Shown one piece after another: positions 1 to 7,803 of a stretch of 16,262 nucleotides of DNA. Source of the stretch: CAIWXH01 sp964555675 (GTDB taxonomy: Bacteria > Chloroflexota > Chloroflexia > Chloroflexales > Chloroflexaceae); the NCBI GenBank assembly GCA_964555675.1, contig CAZKTU010000141.1:1-16262 (forward strand), in the 5' to 3' direction. A program made the position numbers and the translations under genes. The notes beneath the pieces are model-generated. The model worked only from the letters and a program-made list of their open reading frames with translations. It was not told the DNA's origin and ran no database searches. Numbering within the stretch: position 1 is the first letter of the stretch; the number at the start of each line of letters is the position of its first letter.

Positions 1-20
1 CGCACCCTGACCAACTCAAG

Positions 21-49
21 AAGGCGCCCCGTCATTGACGGGGCGCCTT
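21..49 (-). terminator. Intrinsic terminator downstream of pgsA
   Basis: A perfect 13-bp GC-rich inverted repeat (21-33 with 37-49) closes on a 3-nt loop and lies 24 nt past the pgsA stop. The stem ends in A/T pairs. On the minus strand it is followed by CTTGAG, a poor U-tract, and on the plus strand by a short T run, so it may serve both directions, including a plus-strand gene ending left of the window. The structure is plain in the sequence; its activity is inferred. Confidence 0.8.
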
Positions 50-73
50 TGCGTTACCCTGCCCTCTCCTCGC

Positions 74-682
74 CTACTCGGCCTCGGCAGCCGCCCGCGG
101 CGCCCAGCTGCGCCGCAACAGCGGCCAGGCCTGCAGCAGGTACTCCAGCCCCGAGACCACCGTCCATAGGACCGCTAGCCCCATCACCCACGGCCAGAGG
201 GCCAGCAGCGGGCTCAGCGGCCCCGCCATCACCCCGCCCGCCTCGGCGTTCGCCGCGAGCAGCCGCCAGACCAGGGCTACCACGGTCACCACCAGCTTCT
301 GCTTGCCCAGCTTCCCGGCCGAGATGACCACGCCCTCGGCCGCCGCGAACGAGCGCAGCCCCGAGACCACAAACTCGCGCACAATGATGATGAAGGCCAC
401 CCAGCCCGAGAGCAGACCCGTCTGCACCATCGGCAGCAGAGCCCCCGTCACGAAGATCTTGTCGCTGATCGTGTCCAGGAAAATGCCCAGGGGCGAGACG
501 ACCTTCAGGCGGCGCGCGATCCGGCCGTCGGCCATGTCGCTTAGGGCCATGATCACCAGCAGCGCAATGGCCCAGAGGTAGTTGGCCGGGAGGGCCGTGA
601 GGATCAGCCAGACCAGCAAAGGCGTGGCGATGATGCGAAACAGGCCCAGCAAATTGGGTACACTGCGCGCGCTGAAGAGCAT
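74..682 (-). CDS. pgsA: CDP-diacylglycerol--glycerol-3-phosphate 3-phosphatidyltransferase
   Basis: This 202-aa integral membrane enzyme joins CDP-diacylglycerol and glycerol-3-phosphate to form phosphatidylglycerol phosphate, the committed step toward phosphatidylglycerol. The CDP-alcohol phosphotransferase signature is complete and exactly spaced (DG-x2-AR-x8-G-x3-D-x3-D): D52, G53, A56, R57, G66, D70 and D74, preceded by D49. The N-terminus reads SVPNLLGLFRI, typical of PgsA, and several hydrophobic helices follow (about 11-47, 80-105 and 140-190). Length fits the family (180-210 aa). The ATG at 682 is chosen because AGGAAG lies 5 nt upstream and the PgsA N-terminus begins there. The same frame stays open far upstream, but that part is antisense to the next gene and has no family similarity. 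It appears monocistronic, with its own promoter and terminator. A related CDP-alcohol transferase is possible but less likely. Confidence 0.93.
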   Translation of the reverse strand: MLFSARSVPNLLGLFRIIATPLLVWLILTALPANYLWAIALLVIMALSDMADGRIARRLKVVSPLGIFLDTISDKIFVTGALLPMVQTGLLSGWVAFIIIVREFVVSGLRSFAAAEGVVISAGKLGKQKLVVTVVALVWRLLAANAEAGGVMAGPLSPLLALWPWVMGLAVLWTVVSGLEYLLQAWPLLRRSWAPRAAAEAE

Positions 683-730
683 AGGATCTTCCTGTCTGGA
701 CGGCTTGCCCGATGACGGGTCCGGTTTGGG

Positions 731-739
731 ATTATAGCA
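731..739 (-). promoter_or_regulatory. Extended -10 promoter for pgsA
   Basis: The minus strand reads TGCTATAAT, an exact TGnTATAAT extended -10 element, 48 nt upstream of the pgsA start. No convincing -35 is seen at 17 bp spacing, as is common for extended -10 promoters. The predicted transcript start is near 724, giving a leader of about 40 nt. Confidence 0.65.
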
Positions 740-781
740 CAGCCCCCCCGCCGGGCCCTGCTGCGGACGGAAAGGGCGCTG

Positions 782-790
782 TGGTATAAT
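782..790 (+). promoter_or_regulatory. Extended -10 promoter for the signalling operon
   Basis: The plus strand reads TGGTATAAT, again an exact TGnTATAAT element, back to back with the pgsA promoter and about 50 bp away. The -35 region is poor. Transcription would start near 797 and leave a leader of about 130 nt before the ATG at 926. I see no strong hairpin or known riboswitch motif in that leader. Confidence 0.6.
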
Positions 791-925
791 TGCCGCCGTG
801 GTGGCTGCTGGAAGCCGCCCCCGCTGCTGCTCACCCTGCCACGTGCCCCAGTCTGACCCGCAAGAAGGTTGGCCGCGCCGCAGCGTAGGCCCTCGGCGGC
901 GCCCGATGTCAGCTGCACCGCACCT

Positions 926-2845
926 ATGACAGCCATCCTCGAGCAACTGAACCAGCTGCTCTCTGCAGCCGTCCTGATCGTGACCTTCTCGCTGCTGGCC
1001 TATATCGCGATGCAGAACTGGCGCAACGATATCGCTCGCGCCCTGCTCGTCCTGCTGGCCGCTGTGGTGATCGTCTACGGCGGCGACCTGCTGCTCGCCA
1101 GGGCCAATCGCGCCTCGACCATGGAGTTCCTCGGCCGGGCTCAGTGGCTCGGCATTGCCGTCGTGCCCGCCGCCTACATTCATCTCGCCAACGGCCTCTT
1201 CGCCCTCGGCGAGCGCCAGGAACAGGCTCGCCGGGCGCGCTGGCTGGTCTACCTGGCCTATGCCGGCGGCGCCGTAGCCTTCTTGCTCGTCGCCCTCGGC
1301 ACCGAGCTGATCGTCCGCGGCAGCCTGCTCAGCGGGCCGATCGCTCAGTTCCAGTCGGGACCACTCTTTTGGGCCTATGCGCTCTTCTTCCTGATCGGGG
1401 CCCTGGTCGCCCTCGCCGCCATCCTCCACTCGCAGCGCAGCGCCCTCACCTTCACCCAGCGCCGCCGCCTGCTCTACCTCGGGGCTACCTTCGCCGCCCC
1501 GGGTATCGGCGTCTTTCCCTTCCTGATGATCGGCGCCCCGCCGATCGTGCCCGCCGGCGCCATCCTGCTCCTCCAGGCCCTCGCCAGCGTGACCGTGGCG
1601 GCCATGATCACGGTCATGACCTACAGCGTCGCCTTCCAGGGCGTGCTGCTGCCCGACCGCCTGATCAAGCAAGACTTTCTGCGCTGGTGGCTCTACGGGC
1701 CCTTCATCGGAGTCACGATCATCCTCTTTATCCAGGCGGTGCCCCTGCTCGAGCGCCTGCTCGGCCTGCCCCAGAATACGCTGCTCACCTTCGGCGTCAT
1801 GCTCATGACGGTCCTGATGCCGATCTTCGTCAGCCGCGTCAAGCCCTATCTCGACGCCCTGGTCTATATGCAGGACCACGAGGAGATCGACTACCTGCGC
1901 AATTTGCCGCGCAGCACCTTCACCAAGGCTGACCTGCGCACCCTGCTCGAGAACTCTCTCGTCGCCATCTGCGGGGCCCTGCGCGTCGAGACAGGCTTTG
2001 TGGCCGCACCGAGCGACGGCGGCTTCACCATCAGGGCGGCCTGTGGCGCGCGCCGCGAGGTCAAGCGTTTTGTCGCCGACTACCCCCTCGATGGGCTGAT
2101 GATCCAGCTCGAGCAGCTGCCCCCGCGCGCCCGTGACACCCTCCCCCCAACCGACGCCTTTCTCTCGTGCGGGGGCTTCTGCCTCCTGCCGCTCCATAGC
2201 CCCGACGGTCTCTTCCTGGGCGCCCTGGCCGTGGCCTACCCCCCCGAGCAGCTGCGGCGCGGCGGCGGGCTCGACGCCGAGACCCGCCAATTAATCAGCG
2301 TGCTCGCCCATCAGATGGAGCTGGCCCTCGCGACCGTGCAGATGCAGAGCCAGATCTTCGATGCCCTGCGCGGCCTCGGCCCCGAGATGCAGTCGCTTCA
2401 GCAGATCGCCAGCCGCCTCGAGCAGGCTACCCCCGCCAGCCTGGCCACCCTCGAGGACGAGCTGATCTTCGACCCGGCCTTCCCCCAACTCGTGAAGGAC
2501 GCCCTGACCCAGTTCTGGGGCGGGCCCAAGCTGGCCGATAGCCCCCTGCTCGGCCTGCGTACGGTCAAGCGGGTCATCCAGAGCCAGGGCGGCAGCCCGA
2601 CCAGGGCCCTGCAGGCGGTGCTGCGCCAGGCGATCGGCAATCTGCGCCCCGACGAGCAGCTCGACGCCTCGGCCCAGGAGTGGCTGCTCTACAATCTGCT
2701 CGAGGGCCGCTTCTTGCAGCGCAAGACGGTGCGCGATGTCGCCAATCGTCTGGCCATGAGCGAGTCTGACTTCTACCGCAAACAGCGCATCGCCGTCGAA
2801 GAGGTCGCGCGACAGCTGGCCCTGATGGAAGACGGCGAATCATGA
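926..2845 (+). CDS. Nine-helix membrane sensor with GAF-like domain and C-terminal helix-turn-helix
   Basis: 639 aa from the ATG at 926. A TTG at 869 would add 19 residues, but its purine-rich stretch sits only about 1 nt away. Around nine membrane helices are visible at roughly 8-29, 38-57, 75-93, 105-123, 144-166, 183-203, 208-235, 253-274 and 285-303; the first seven resemble the 7TM input region of some histidine kinases. A GAF-like cytoplasmic domain (about 325-490) follows. No kinase H, N or G boxes are present. The C-terminus (about 510-635) contains FWGGPKLADSPLL and EWLLYNLLEGRF, then a likely helix-turn-helix: VRDVANRLAM (602-611), SES turn, and a basic second helix from DFYRKQR (615-621). 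I recall this module from other Chloroflexia proteins but cannot name a family. It is the first gene of the operon, and its stop overlaps the next start (ATGA). A membrane-bound regulator signalling to the receiver or directly to DNA is inferred. Confidence 0.75.
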   Translation: MTAILEQLNQLLSAAVLIVTFSLLAYIAMQNWRNDIARALLVLLAAVVIVYGGDLLLARANRASTMEFLGRAQWLGIAVVPAAYIHLANGLFALGERQEQARRARWLVYLAYAGGAVAFLLVALGTELIVRGSLLSGPIAQFQSGPLFWAYALFFLIGALVALAAILHSQRSALTFTQRRRLLYLGATFAAPGIGVFPFLMIGAPPIVPAGAILLLQALASVTVAAMITVMTYSVAFQGVLLPDRLIKQDFLRWWLYGPFIGVTIILFIQAVPLLERLLGLPQNTLLTFGVMLMTVLMPIFVSRVKPYLDALVYMQDHEEIDYLRNLPRSTFTKADLRTLLENSLVAICGALRVETGFVAAPSDGGFTIRAACGARREVKRFVADYPLDGLMIQLEQLPPRARDTLPPTDAFLSCGGFCLLPLHSPDGLFLGALAVAYPPEQLRRGGGLDAETRQLISVLAHQMELALATVQMQSQIFDALRGLGPEMQSLQQIASRLEQATPASLATLEDELIFDPAFPQLVKDALTQFWGGPKLADSPLLGLRTVKRVIQSQGGSPTRALQAVLRQAIGNLRPDEQLDASAQEWLLYNLLEGRFLQRKTVRDVANRLAMSESDFYRKQRIAVEEVARQLALMEDGES

Positions 2846-3207
2846 GAGTGCTCCTGGCAGAGGACGAGCCCGATATCCAGCTGATCACGCGCCTGGCCCT
2901 CGAGGGCTCGGGCTGCACTGTTGTCGCCGTGAGCGACGGCCAGGCCGCGATCGAGGCCGCGTACGACCAGCCCTTTGATGTCGTGCTGCTCGATGTGATG
3001 ATGCCGCGAGTGGACGGCTTCACGGCCTGCGCCCGGCTCCGTGAGGATGCGCGCACTAGCGAGGTGCCTGTGATCTTCCTCACCGCAAAGTCCCAGGAGG
3101 TTGAGGTGCAGCACGGTCTGGCGATCGGCGCCCAGGGCTATATCGTGAAGCCCTTCGATGTCTTCAGCCTGGCCGAGCGGATCACGGCGATCCTCGACCA
3201 GGGGTAA
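2842..3207 (+). CDS. Single-domain response regulator (CheY-like receiver)
   Basis: 121 aa and entirely one receiver domain, without an output domain. The active site is complete: acidic residues E7/D8, phosphoacceptor D51 in LLDVMMP, T81 in IFLTA, and K103 in the VKPF motif. The protein is cytoplasmic. The start overlaps the stop of the membrane sensor (ATGA), so translation is probably coupled; GGAAG lies 11 nt upstream. It would accept a phosphoryl group from the hybrid kinase encoded next and act by protein-protein contact, either as a shuttle or as a partner of the upstream membrane protein. The family and catalytic residues are clear; the partner is inferred from gene order. Confidence 0.93.
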   Translation: MRVLLAEDEPDIQLITRLALEGSGCTVVAVSDGQAAIEAAYDQPFDVVLLDVMMPRVDGFTACARLREDARTSEVPVIFLTAKSQEVEVQHGLAIGAQGYIVKPFDVFSLAERITAILDQG

Positions 3208-3253
3208 TGGTCCGGCCAGGCGACCTGGCCAGATAGCGGATGCTACCAAGGCT

Positions 3254-6172
3254 ATGGCCGCATCGTCTGACACCCGCACCCCGAACGATCTGAAGACGCT
3301 GAGCGCCCTCTATGGCGCAAGTCGGCGGATTGCCCATGCGCCCGGCGCGCCCCAGATCTATCGTGCGCTGCTCGAGGGCGCTTGCGATGCCCTTGAGTGC
3401 AGCGCCGCGGCTATCTACAGCTGCGACGAACGCGATGGCGAGCGCCTGCTCTCCCTGGCCGATAGCCTGCCGGCCGGCTCGAGCCTGCCTGCGACACTCG
3501 CCCCGGGCGAGCTCTGGCTCACCCTGCTCAGCCAGAGCCGGGTGCTGCCCGGCGTTGACCCGCCCGGGGCCGACCCCGCCAGCGCCGTCGCCGCCCTGGC
3601 CGAGGGCGAGGGCCCCCGCCATGGCGTGGCCTCAGCCGTGCGGGGCGGCGCCGGCCTGCGCGCCGTCGCCATCGCTATCTGGCCGCTCAACGCCGCCCGC
3701 CCGGCCGGCTGGCTCTCTGCTCTTGCCGCCCTCGCCGAAGACGCCGGCTACGCCCTCGATAAGGCCGCCGCCGTGCAGCCCGAGGTGCTGGCCGACGCCA
3801 AGGATACCCACGGCCTGCTCACCGCGGTCAATGCGGTCACCGATATCGGGCTGCTCTACAGCAGCCTGATCGACCGCCTGCTCGGGGCCATCCTCGGCCA
3901 GATCCTCGAGGTCCTCGGCCTGGGCGGCGGCGCCATCTTCCTCTACAACGAGCAGGCCGAGCGGGTCGACCTGGCGATGACGGCCCGCGGCCCCGAGGCC
4001 GAGTACGGCCATGACCCCGGCGGCCTGTGGGAGGGCGCCCTGCTGACCCACACACTGGCCCAGGCCCGCGAGACGGCCCGCTTCGGCTACCCGGCTCTCA
4101 CCGTCTACGCCCAAGAGGCCGGGGCGCCCGGCGGCTCGCCCCTGGCGACGGCCCTGCACGCCATGGGCGCCGTCAACCTGGTGAGTGTGCCCCTCCTCGC
4201 CGGGGGGTGGCTCACCGGGGTGCTGCAGGTGGTGGCCGCGCCCGGCGAGACCGTCCGCGAGGGCCAGGTGCAGGTGCTGCGTATCCTGGCCCGCCAGACC
4301 GCCGTGGCCATCGAGAACGCCCGCCTCTATGCCCAGACCAGAGCCGACCAGGAGCGGACGCGGGCCGTCGTCGACGCGACCAATGACGCCATCCTGATGC
4401 TCGACGAGCTGCGCCGCCCGATGATCGTCAACCGGCGGGCGCGCTTCTTCTTCGGGCTGACCGAGCGCGACCTGCTGGGCAAGAGCCTCGATCAGCTGGG
4501 CAGCGTCTTCGGGCGGATCTTCGAGGAGGGCCAGCGCTTCAATGGCTGGCTCGGGCAGCTGCTGCGCTCGCAGACCGAGCGGGCCGTCGAGGAGTTCAGC
4601 ATCCTCAGCCCCGAGCCGCGCCTGCTGCAGTGTTTCTCGGCCCCGGTGATGGACGTCCACGACCGCTACCTCGGGCGCATCCTGGTCTTCCGCGACATCA
4701 CCCGCGAGCGAGAGGTCGAGCGTATGAAGAACGACTTCGTCTCGATCGTGAGCCACGAGCTGCGCACGCCTCTGACCAGCATCCAGGGGGCCCTCCAGCT
4801 TGTGCTGGGCAAGCCGGGCGGCCGGGACGGCCTGGGGGCCGAGCTGCAGCAGCAGGCCCGCGATCTGCTCAGCATTTCGCTGGCCAACACCGAGCGCCTG
4901 ATCCGCCTGATCAACGACATCCTCGACATTGCGAAGATCGAGCAGGGGCGCATCCAGCTGCGCCGCGAGACCCTGACCCCCGAGGAGCTCTGTCGCTCAG
5001 CCGCCGCGGCGATGAGCGCCCTGGCCAATGAGCGCGGGATCATCATCGATGTGCAGCTGCCGCCGCGGCTGCCGCTCGTGCTGGCCGACCGCGACCGCTC
5101 GCTGCAGATCCTGATCAATCTGCTCTCGAACGCGGTCAAGTTCTCGCCCGAGGGTCAGCTGGTGCGCCTGAGCGCCCGCGCCGAGGGGCAGATGGTCTGC
5201 TTCACGGTGCAAGACTGGGGTCGCGGGATCGCGCCCGAGCACCAGTCCCGGATCTTCCAGAAGTTTCAGCAGATCGATAGCTCGGCGACCCGCGATGTCG
5301 GCGGCACCGGCCTGGGCCTGGCGATCAGCAAGGCCCTCGTCGAGGAGCAGGGCGGTCGGATGTGGCTCGAGAGCGAGCCGGCTCGGGGCAGCACCTTTAG
5401 CTTTACGCTGCCGCTCGCGCCCGGCGCCGAGCTCCAGCCGGGGCAGGCCCGCCCCAAGGCCATCGTGGCCGAGGGCGAGCCGAGCCTGCGCGGGGATTTG
5501 TGCGTGGCCCTCGAGGCGACCGGCTGGGAGGCGCAGCCGGCCGCCGATAGCGCCGAGCTGCTCGCCCTGCTCGGGCACGGCGGGGCCAGCCTGGTGGTGC
5601 TCGGCCTGCCCTTCGGCGCCGATGCCAGCCTGCTCAAGGGCCTGCGGACGCTTCCCGGCGCCCTCGACGCAAGCTTCCTGCTGCTCATAGACCGCGCGCC
5701 CGCCGAGCTGCCGCGCTACAGCGAGACCCTGCCGCGCGCCAGCGAGCCCGCAGCTGTGGCGGCGCGCGCCGAGCAGCTGCTGGCCGAGCGACGCCCGCTG
5801 GTGCTGGTCGTCGACGATGACCCCAATGTGCGGCCCGTGCTCGTGCGCCTGCTGCAGCGCCACGGCCTGCGGGTGAGCAACGCCAGCGACGGCTATGTAG
5901 CCCTGGCGGCGGTCGAGAAGCTGCAGCCCGATGTCATCCTGCTCGATATCAGAATGCCCGGCCTCGACGGCTTCGAGGTGTTGCGCCGGCTGAGCGCGAA
6001 CCCGGTCTCAGCTCACATCCCCGTGATCATTCTGACCGCCAATGATCTGAGCGAGACGACACGCGCCCAGGGCCTTGAGCTTGGCGCCAAGGCCTACCTG
6101 GAGAAGCCGATCGCTTACGAACGACTGATCAGCACGATCAACGGCGTGCTCAGGGTCGGAGAAAAACCATGA
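3254..6172 (+). CDS. Soluble hybrid histidine kinase (GAF-GAF-PAS-HisKA-HATPase-pseudoreceiver-receiver)
   Basis: 972 aa with no membrane segment or signal peptide, so cytoplasmic. Domains in order: a GAF-like region (about 20-185), GAF (190-355, ending VAIENARLYAQT), PAS (365-485), HisKA with phosphorylatable H501 in SHELRTPL, HATPase with N box N622/N626, G1 DWGRG (654-658) and G2 GGTGLGLAIS (683-692), a degenerate receiver (735-845) and an intact receiver (850-968) with D854/D855, D898, T928 and K951. In the degenerate receiver the phosphoacceptor position is G784 and the Lys-Pro motif is lost. The ATG at 3254 is chosen because the longer frame from 3158 lies inside the upstream receiver gene; AAGG sits only 2 nt before the ATG, so initiation may be weak. 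The gap to the receiver gene is 46 nt and the stop overlaps the GGDEF gene. Phosphotransfer H501 to D898, and then to the neighbouring regulators, is the expected chemistry; the signal is unknown. Confidence 0.93.
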   Translation: MAASSDTRTPNDLKTLSALYGASRRIAHAPGAPQIYRALLEGACDALECSAAAIYSCDERDGERLLSLADSLPAGSSLPATLAPGELWLTLLSQSRVLPGVDPPGADPASAVAALAEGEGPRHGVASAVRGGAGLRAVAIAIWPLNAARPAGWLSALAALAEDAGYALDKAAAVQPEVLADAKDTHGLLTAVNAVTDIGLLYSSLIDRLLGAILGQILEVLGLGGGAIFLYNEQAERVDLAMTARGPEAEYGHDPGGLWEGALLTHTLAQARETARFGYPALTVYAQEAGAPGGSPLATALHAMGAVNLVSVPLLAGGWLTGVLQVVAAPGETVREGQVQVLRILARQTAVAIENARLYAQTRADQERTRAVVDATNDAILMLDELRRPMIVNRRARFFFGLTERDLLGKSLDQLGSVFGRIFEEGQRFNGWLGQLLRSQTERAVEEFSILSPEPRLLQCFSAPVMDVHDRYLGRILVFRDITREREVERMKNDFVSIVSHELRTPLTSIQGALQLVLGKPGGRDGLGAELQQQARDLLSISLANTERLIRLINDILDIAKIEQGRIQLRRETLTPEELCRSAAAAMSALANERGIIIDVQLPPRLPLVLADRDRSLQILINLLSNAVKFSPEGQLVRLSARAEGQMVCFTVQDWGRGIAPEHQSRIFQKFQQIDSSATRDVGGTGLGLAISKALVEEQGGRMWLESEPARGSTFSFTLPLAPGAELQPGQARPKAIVAEGEPSLRGDLCVALEATGWEAQPAADSAELLALLGHGGASLVVLGLPFGADASLLKGLRTLPGALDASFLLLIDRAPAELPRYSETLPRASEPAAVAARAEQLLAERRPLVLVVDDDPNVRPVLVRLLQRHGLRVSNASDGYVALAAVEKLQPDVILLDIRMPGLDGFEVLRRLSANPVSAHIPVIILTANDLSETTRAQGLELGAKAYLEKPIAYERLISTINGVLRVGEKP

Positions 6173-7797
6173 GCCTGACGCCTCCTGAGCTGGACCGCCT
6201 CACCCACGCACTACTCTCGCCCCTGACGACGCTGCAAGGTACCGCGCAGCTGCTGCGCCGCCGGCTCGATGGCGGCGACGAGCAACTGCAGCTCTTGCTC
6301 GGCGCCCTCGAGCGCAACGTCGAGCGGCTGCGGATCGCCTGCGCCGTGTTGCTCGAGGGCGCGAGCCTCGAAGGCGAGCAACTGCGCATCACGGTGCCGG
6401 CGGCCGCCTTCATGACAGGTCGCGGAGCAGGCCACCAGCCCGCGCCCGCCGCGAGCGCCGAGGTGGCCGCCGCGTGGCCCAGCCCGCTGCCCCAGGCCTC
6501 GCCCAGAGCGAGCGAGGGCGGGCCGATTTTGCTCATTGCGGGGGCGGGGAGCCTCGCCGAGGCTGTCGGCGAGGCGCTGCAGGGGCGGGGTCACCACGTG
6601 GTCAGGGCCACGAGCTCGGCCGAGGGCCTCGACCAGGCCCGCGCGCAGCGCCCGGCCCTCGTGCTGATCGACCTCATGGTCGATCGGCGCAGCGAGACCG
6701 CTCTGCAGATTCTGGGCGAGGACCCCGACACCAAGAGCATCCCGCTGGCTGTCCTTGGCCGCGAGAGCCCTACAGGCGGGGCCTTCCCGCCGCTGATGCT
6801 CAACCCCGACCCCGGCCCCCAGGCTGTGGCGACGCGGATCGAGCAGATCCTGGCCCCGGGCGCGGCAGGGCGCGAGGGGCGGCCGCATATCTTGATCGTG
6901 GACGACGAGCCCGATATCGCGGGGCTGATTGCGGTGCAGTTCGAGACCGAGGGCTACCAGACAACCCAGATCCACAGCGGCACCGAGGTCCTGCGGATTG
7001 TGCGCGAGCAGCAGTTCGAGCTGATCCTGCTCGATGTGATGCTGCCCGATATCGACGGCTTCACCGTCCTGGGTGGCCTGCGGGCCCAGCCCGAGACTCA
7101 GCTGACCCCGATCATCCTGGTCTCGGCGATCAACTCGTCGATGGAGAAGGTGCGCGGCCTGCAGCTGGGGGCCGACGACTATATCACCAAGCCCTTCAGC
7201 GAGGCCGAGCTGAGCGCCCGCGCGAAGGCGGCCATGCGCCGCAGCGAGCGCGAGGGCGGCGCCAACCCCTCGACGCGGCTGCCCGGCAATATCGCGATCG
7301 AGCGGGCGATCAGCCATCGCATCGCCCAGGGCCTGCCCTTTGCGGTGTGCTACTGCGACATCGACAACTTCAAGGCCTATAACGACAGCTACGGCTTCCT
7401 CAAGGGCGACGCGGTGATCCAGCGCACCGCCCAGATCCTGCTCGACGCGGTGCGCGCCCAGGGTAACGCCGATGACTTCGTGGGCCATATCGGCGGCGAC
7501 GACTTCGTGGTGATCAGCACCCCCGACCGGGTCAGGGCGATCGGCGAGGCGGCGACGGCCCGCTTCGACGAGACGGCGCCGCTGTTCTACGACCCGGTGA
7601 CCAGGGCCCAGGGCTTCATCAGCGGCGAGGACCGCCAGGGGCGGCCGATGGACTTCCCGCTGGTCAGCCTCACCATCACGGCGGTGAGCAGCGCGCGGCG
7701 GCCCTTTCGCCACCCCGGCGATGTCGCCCAACGCTCGGTGGACAGCAAGAAGCGCGGCAAGCTCATCCCCGGGAGCGTCTACCTGATCGAGGAGTAG
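6169..7797 (+). CDS. Receiver-GGDEF regulator with N-terminal DHp-like hairpin (putative diguanylate cyclase)
   Basis: 542 aa, cytoplasmic. Residues 8-75 form a HisKA/DHp-like two-helix hairpin with H13 in HALLSPLTTLQG, comparable to HELRTPLTSIQG of the upstream kinase, and an NVERLR stretch matching its second helix. No ATPase domain follows, only an Ala/Pro-rich linker (about 80-120). Next come a degenerate receiver (121-225; D168 kept, acidic pair and Lys lost), an intact receiver (240-360; D245/D246, D289, K341) and a GGDEF domain (about 375-540) with metal-site D397 and signature GGDDF (442-446) in place of GGDEF or GGEEF. The inhibitory RxxD site reads NADD, so product feedback there is unlikely. 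GGDEF domains condense two GTP into cyclic di-GMP; whether this variant is active is uncertain. The ATG overlaps the kinase stop (ATGA), with GGAGA 7 nt upstream. Last gene of the signalling operon; no terminator follows. Confidence 0.9.
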   Translation: MSLTPPELDRLTHALLSPLTTLQGTAQLLRRRLDGGDEQLQLLLGALERNVERLRIACAVLLEGASLEGEQLRITVPAAAFMTGRGAGHQPAPAASAEVAAAWPSPLPQASPRASEGGPILLIAGAGSLAEAVGEALQGRGHHVVRATSSAEGLDQARAQRPALVLIDLMVDRRSETALQILGEDPDTKSIPLAVLGRESPTGGAFPPLMLNPDPGPQAVATRIEQILAPGAAGREGRPHILIVDDEPDIAGLIAVQFETEGYQTTQIHSGTEVLRIVREQQFELILLDVMLPDIDGFTVLGGLRAQPETQLTPIILVSAINSSMEKVRGLQLGADDYITKPFSEAELSARAKAAMRRSEREGGANPSTRLPGNIAIERAISHRIAQGLPFAVCYCDIDNFKAYNDSYGFLKGDAVIQRTAQILLDAVRAQGNADDFVGHIGGDDFVVISTPDRVRAIGEAATARFDETAPLFYDPVTRAQGFISGEDRQGRPMDFPLVSLTITAVSSARRPFRHPGDVAQRSVDSKKRGKLIPGSVYLIEE

Positions 7798-7803
7798 GGT
7801 CAT

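Noticed and set aside
683..2290. Long minus-strand open frame joined to the 5' side of pgsA and antisense to the membrane sensor
   Set aside because: It is low-complexity (His/Asp/Glu/Gly-rich), as GC-rich antisense frames are. It has no family similarity, and pgsA has its own Shine-Dalgarno and start at 682.
3158..3253. N-terminal extension of the hybrid kinase from an ATG inside the receiver gene
   Set aside because: The extra 32 residues overlap the receiver coding sequence in another frame and are Arg/Ser/Pro-rich without domain similarity; the ATG at 3254 is preferred.
3632..4756. 374-codon antisense frame within the hybrid kinase gene
   Set aside because: A shadow of strong GC codon bias; the sense strand has complete kinase domains, and the antisense product is compositionally biased without motifs.
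6211..7803. 530-codon antisense frame across the GGDEF gene
   Set aside because: Same cause: the sense protein has clear receiver and GGDEF motifs, while the antisense product is His/Asp/Gly/Ala-rich with no recognisable domain.
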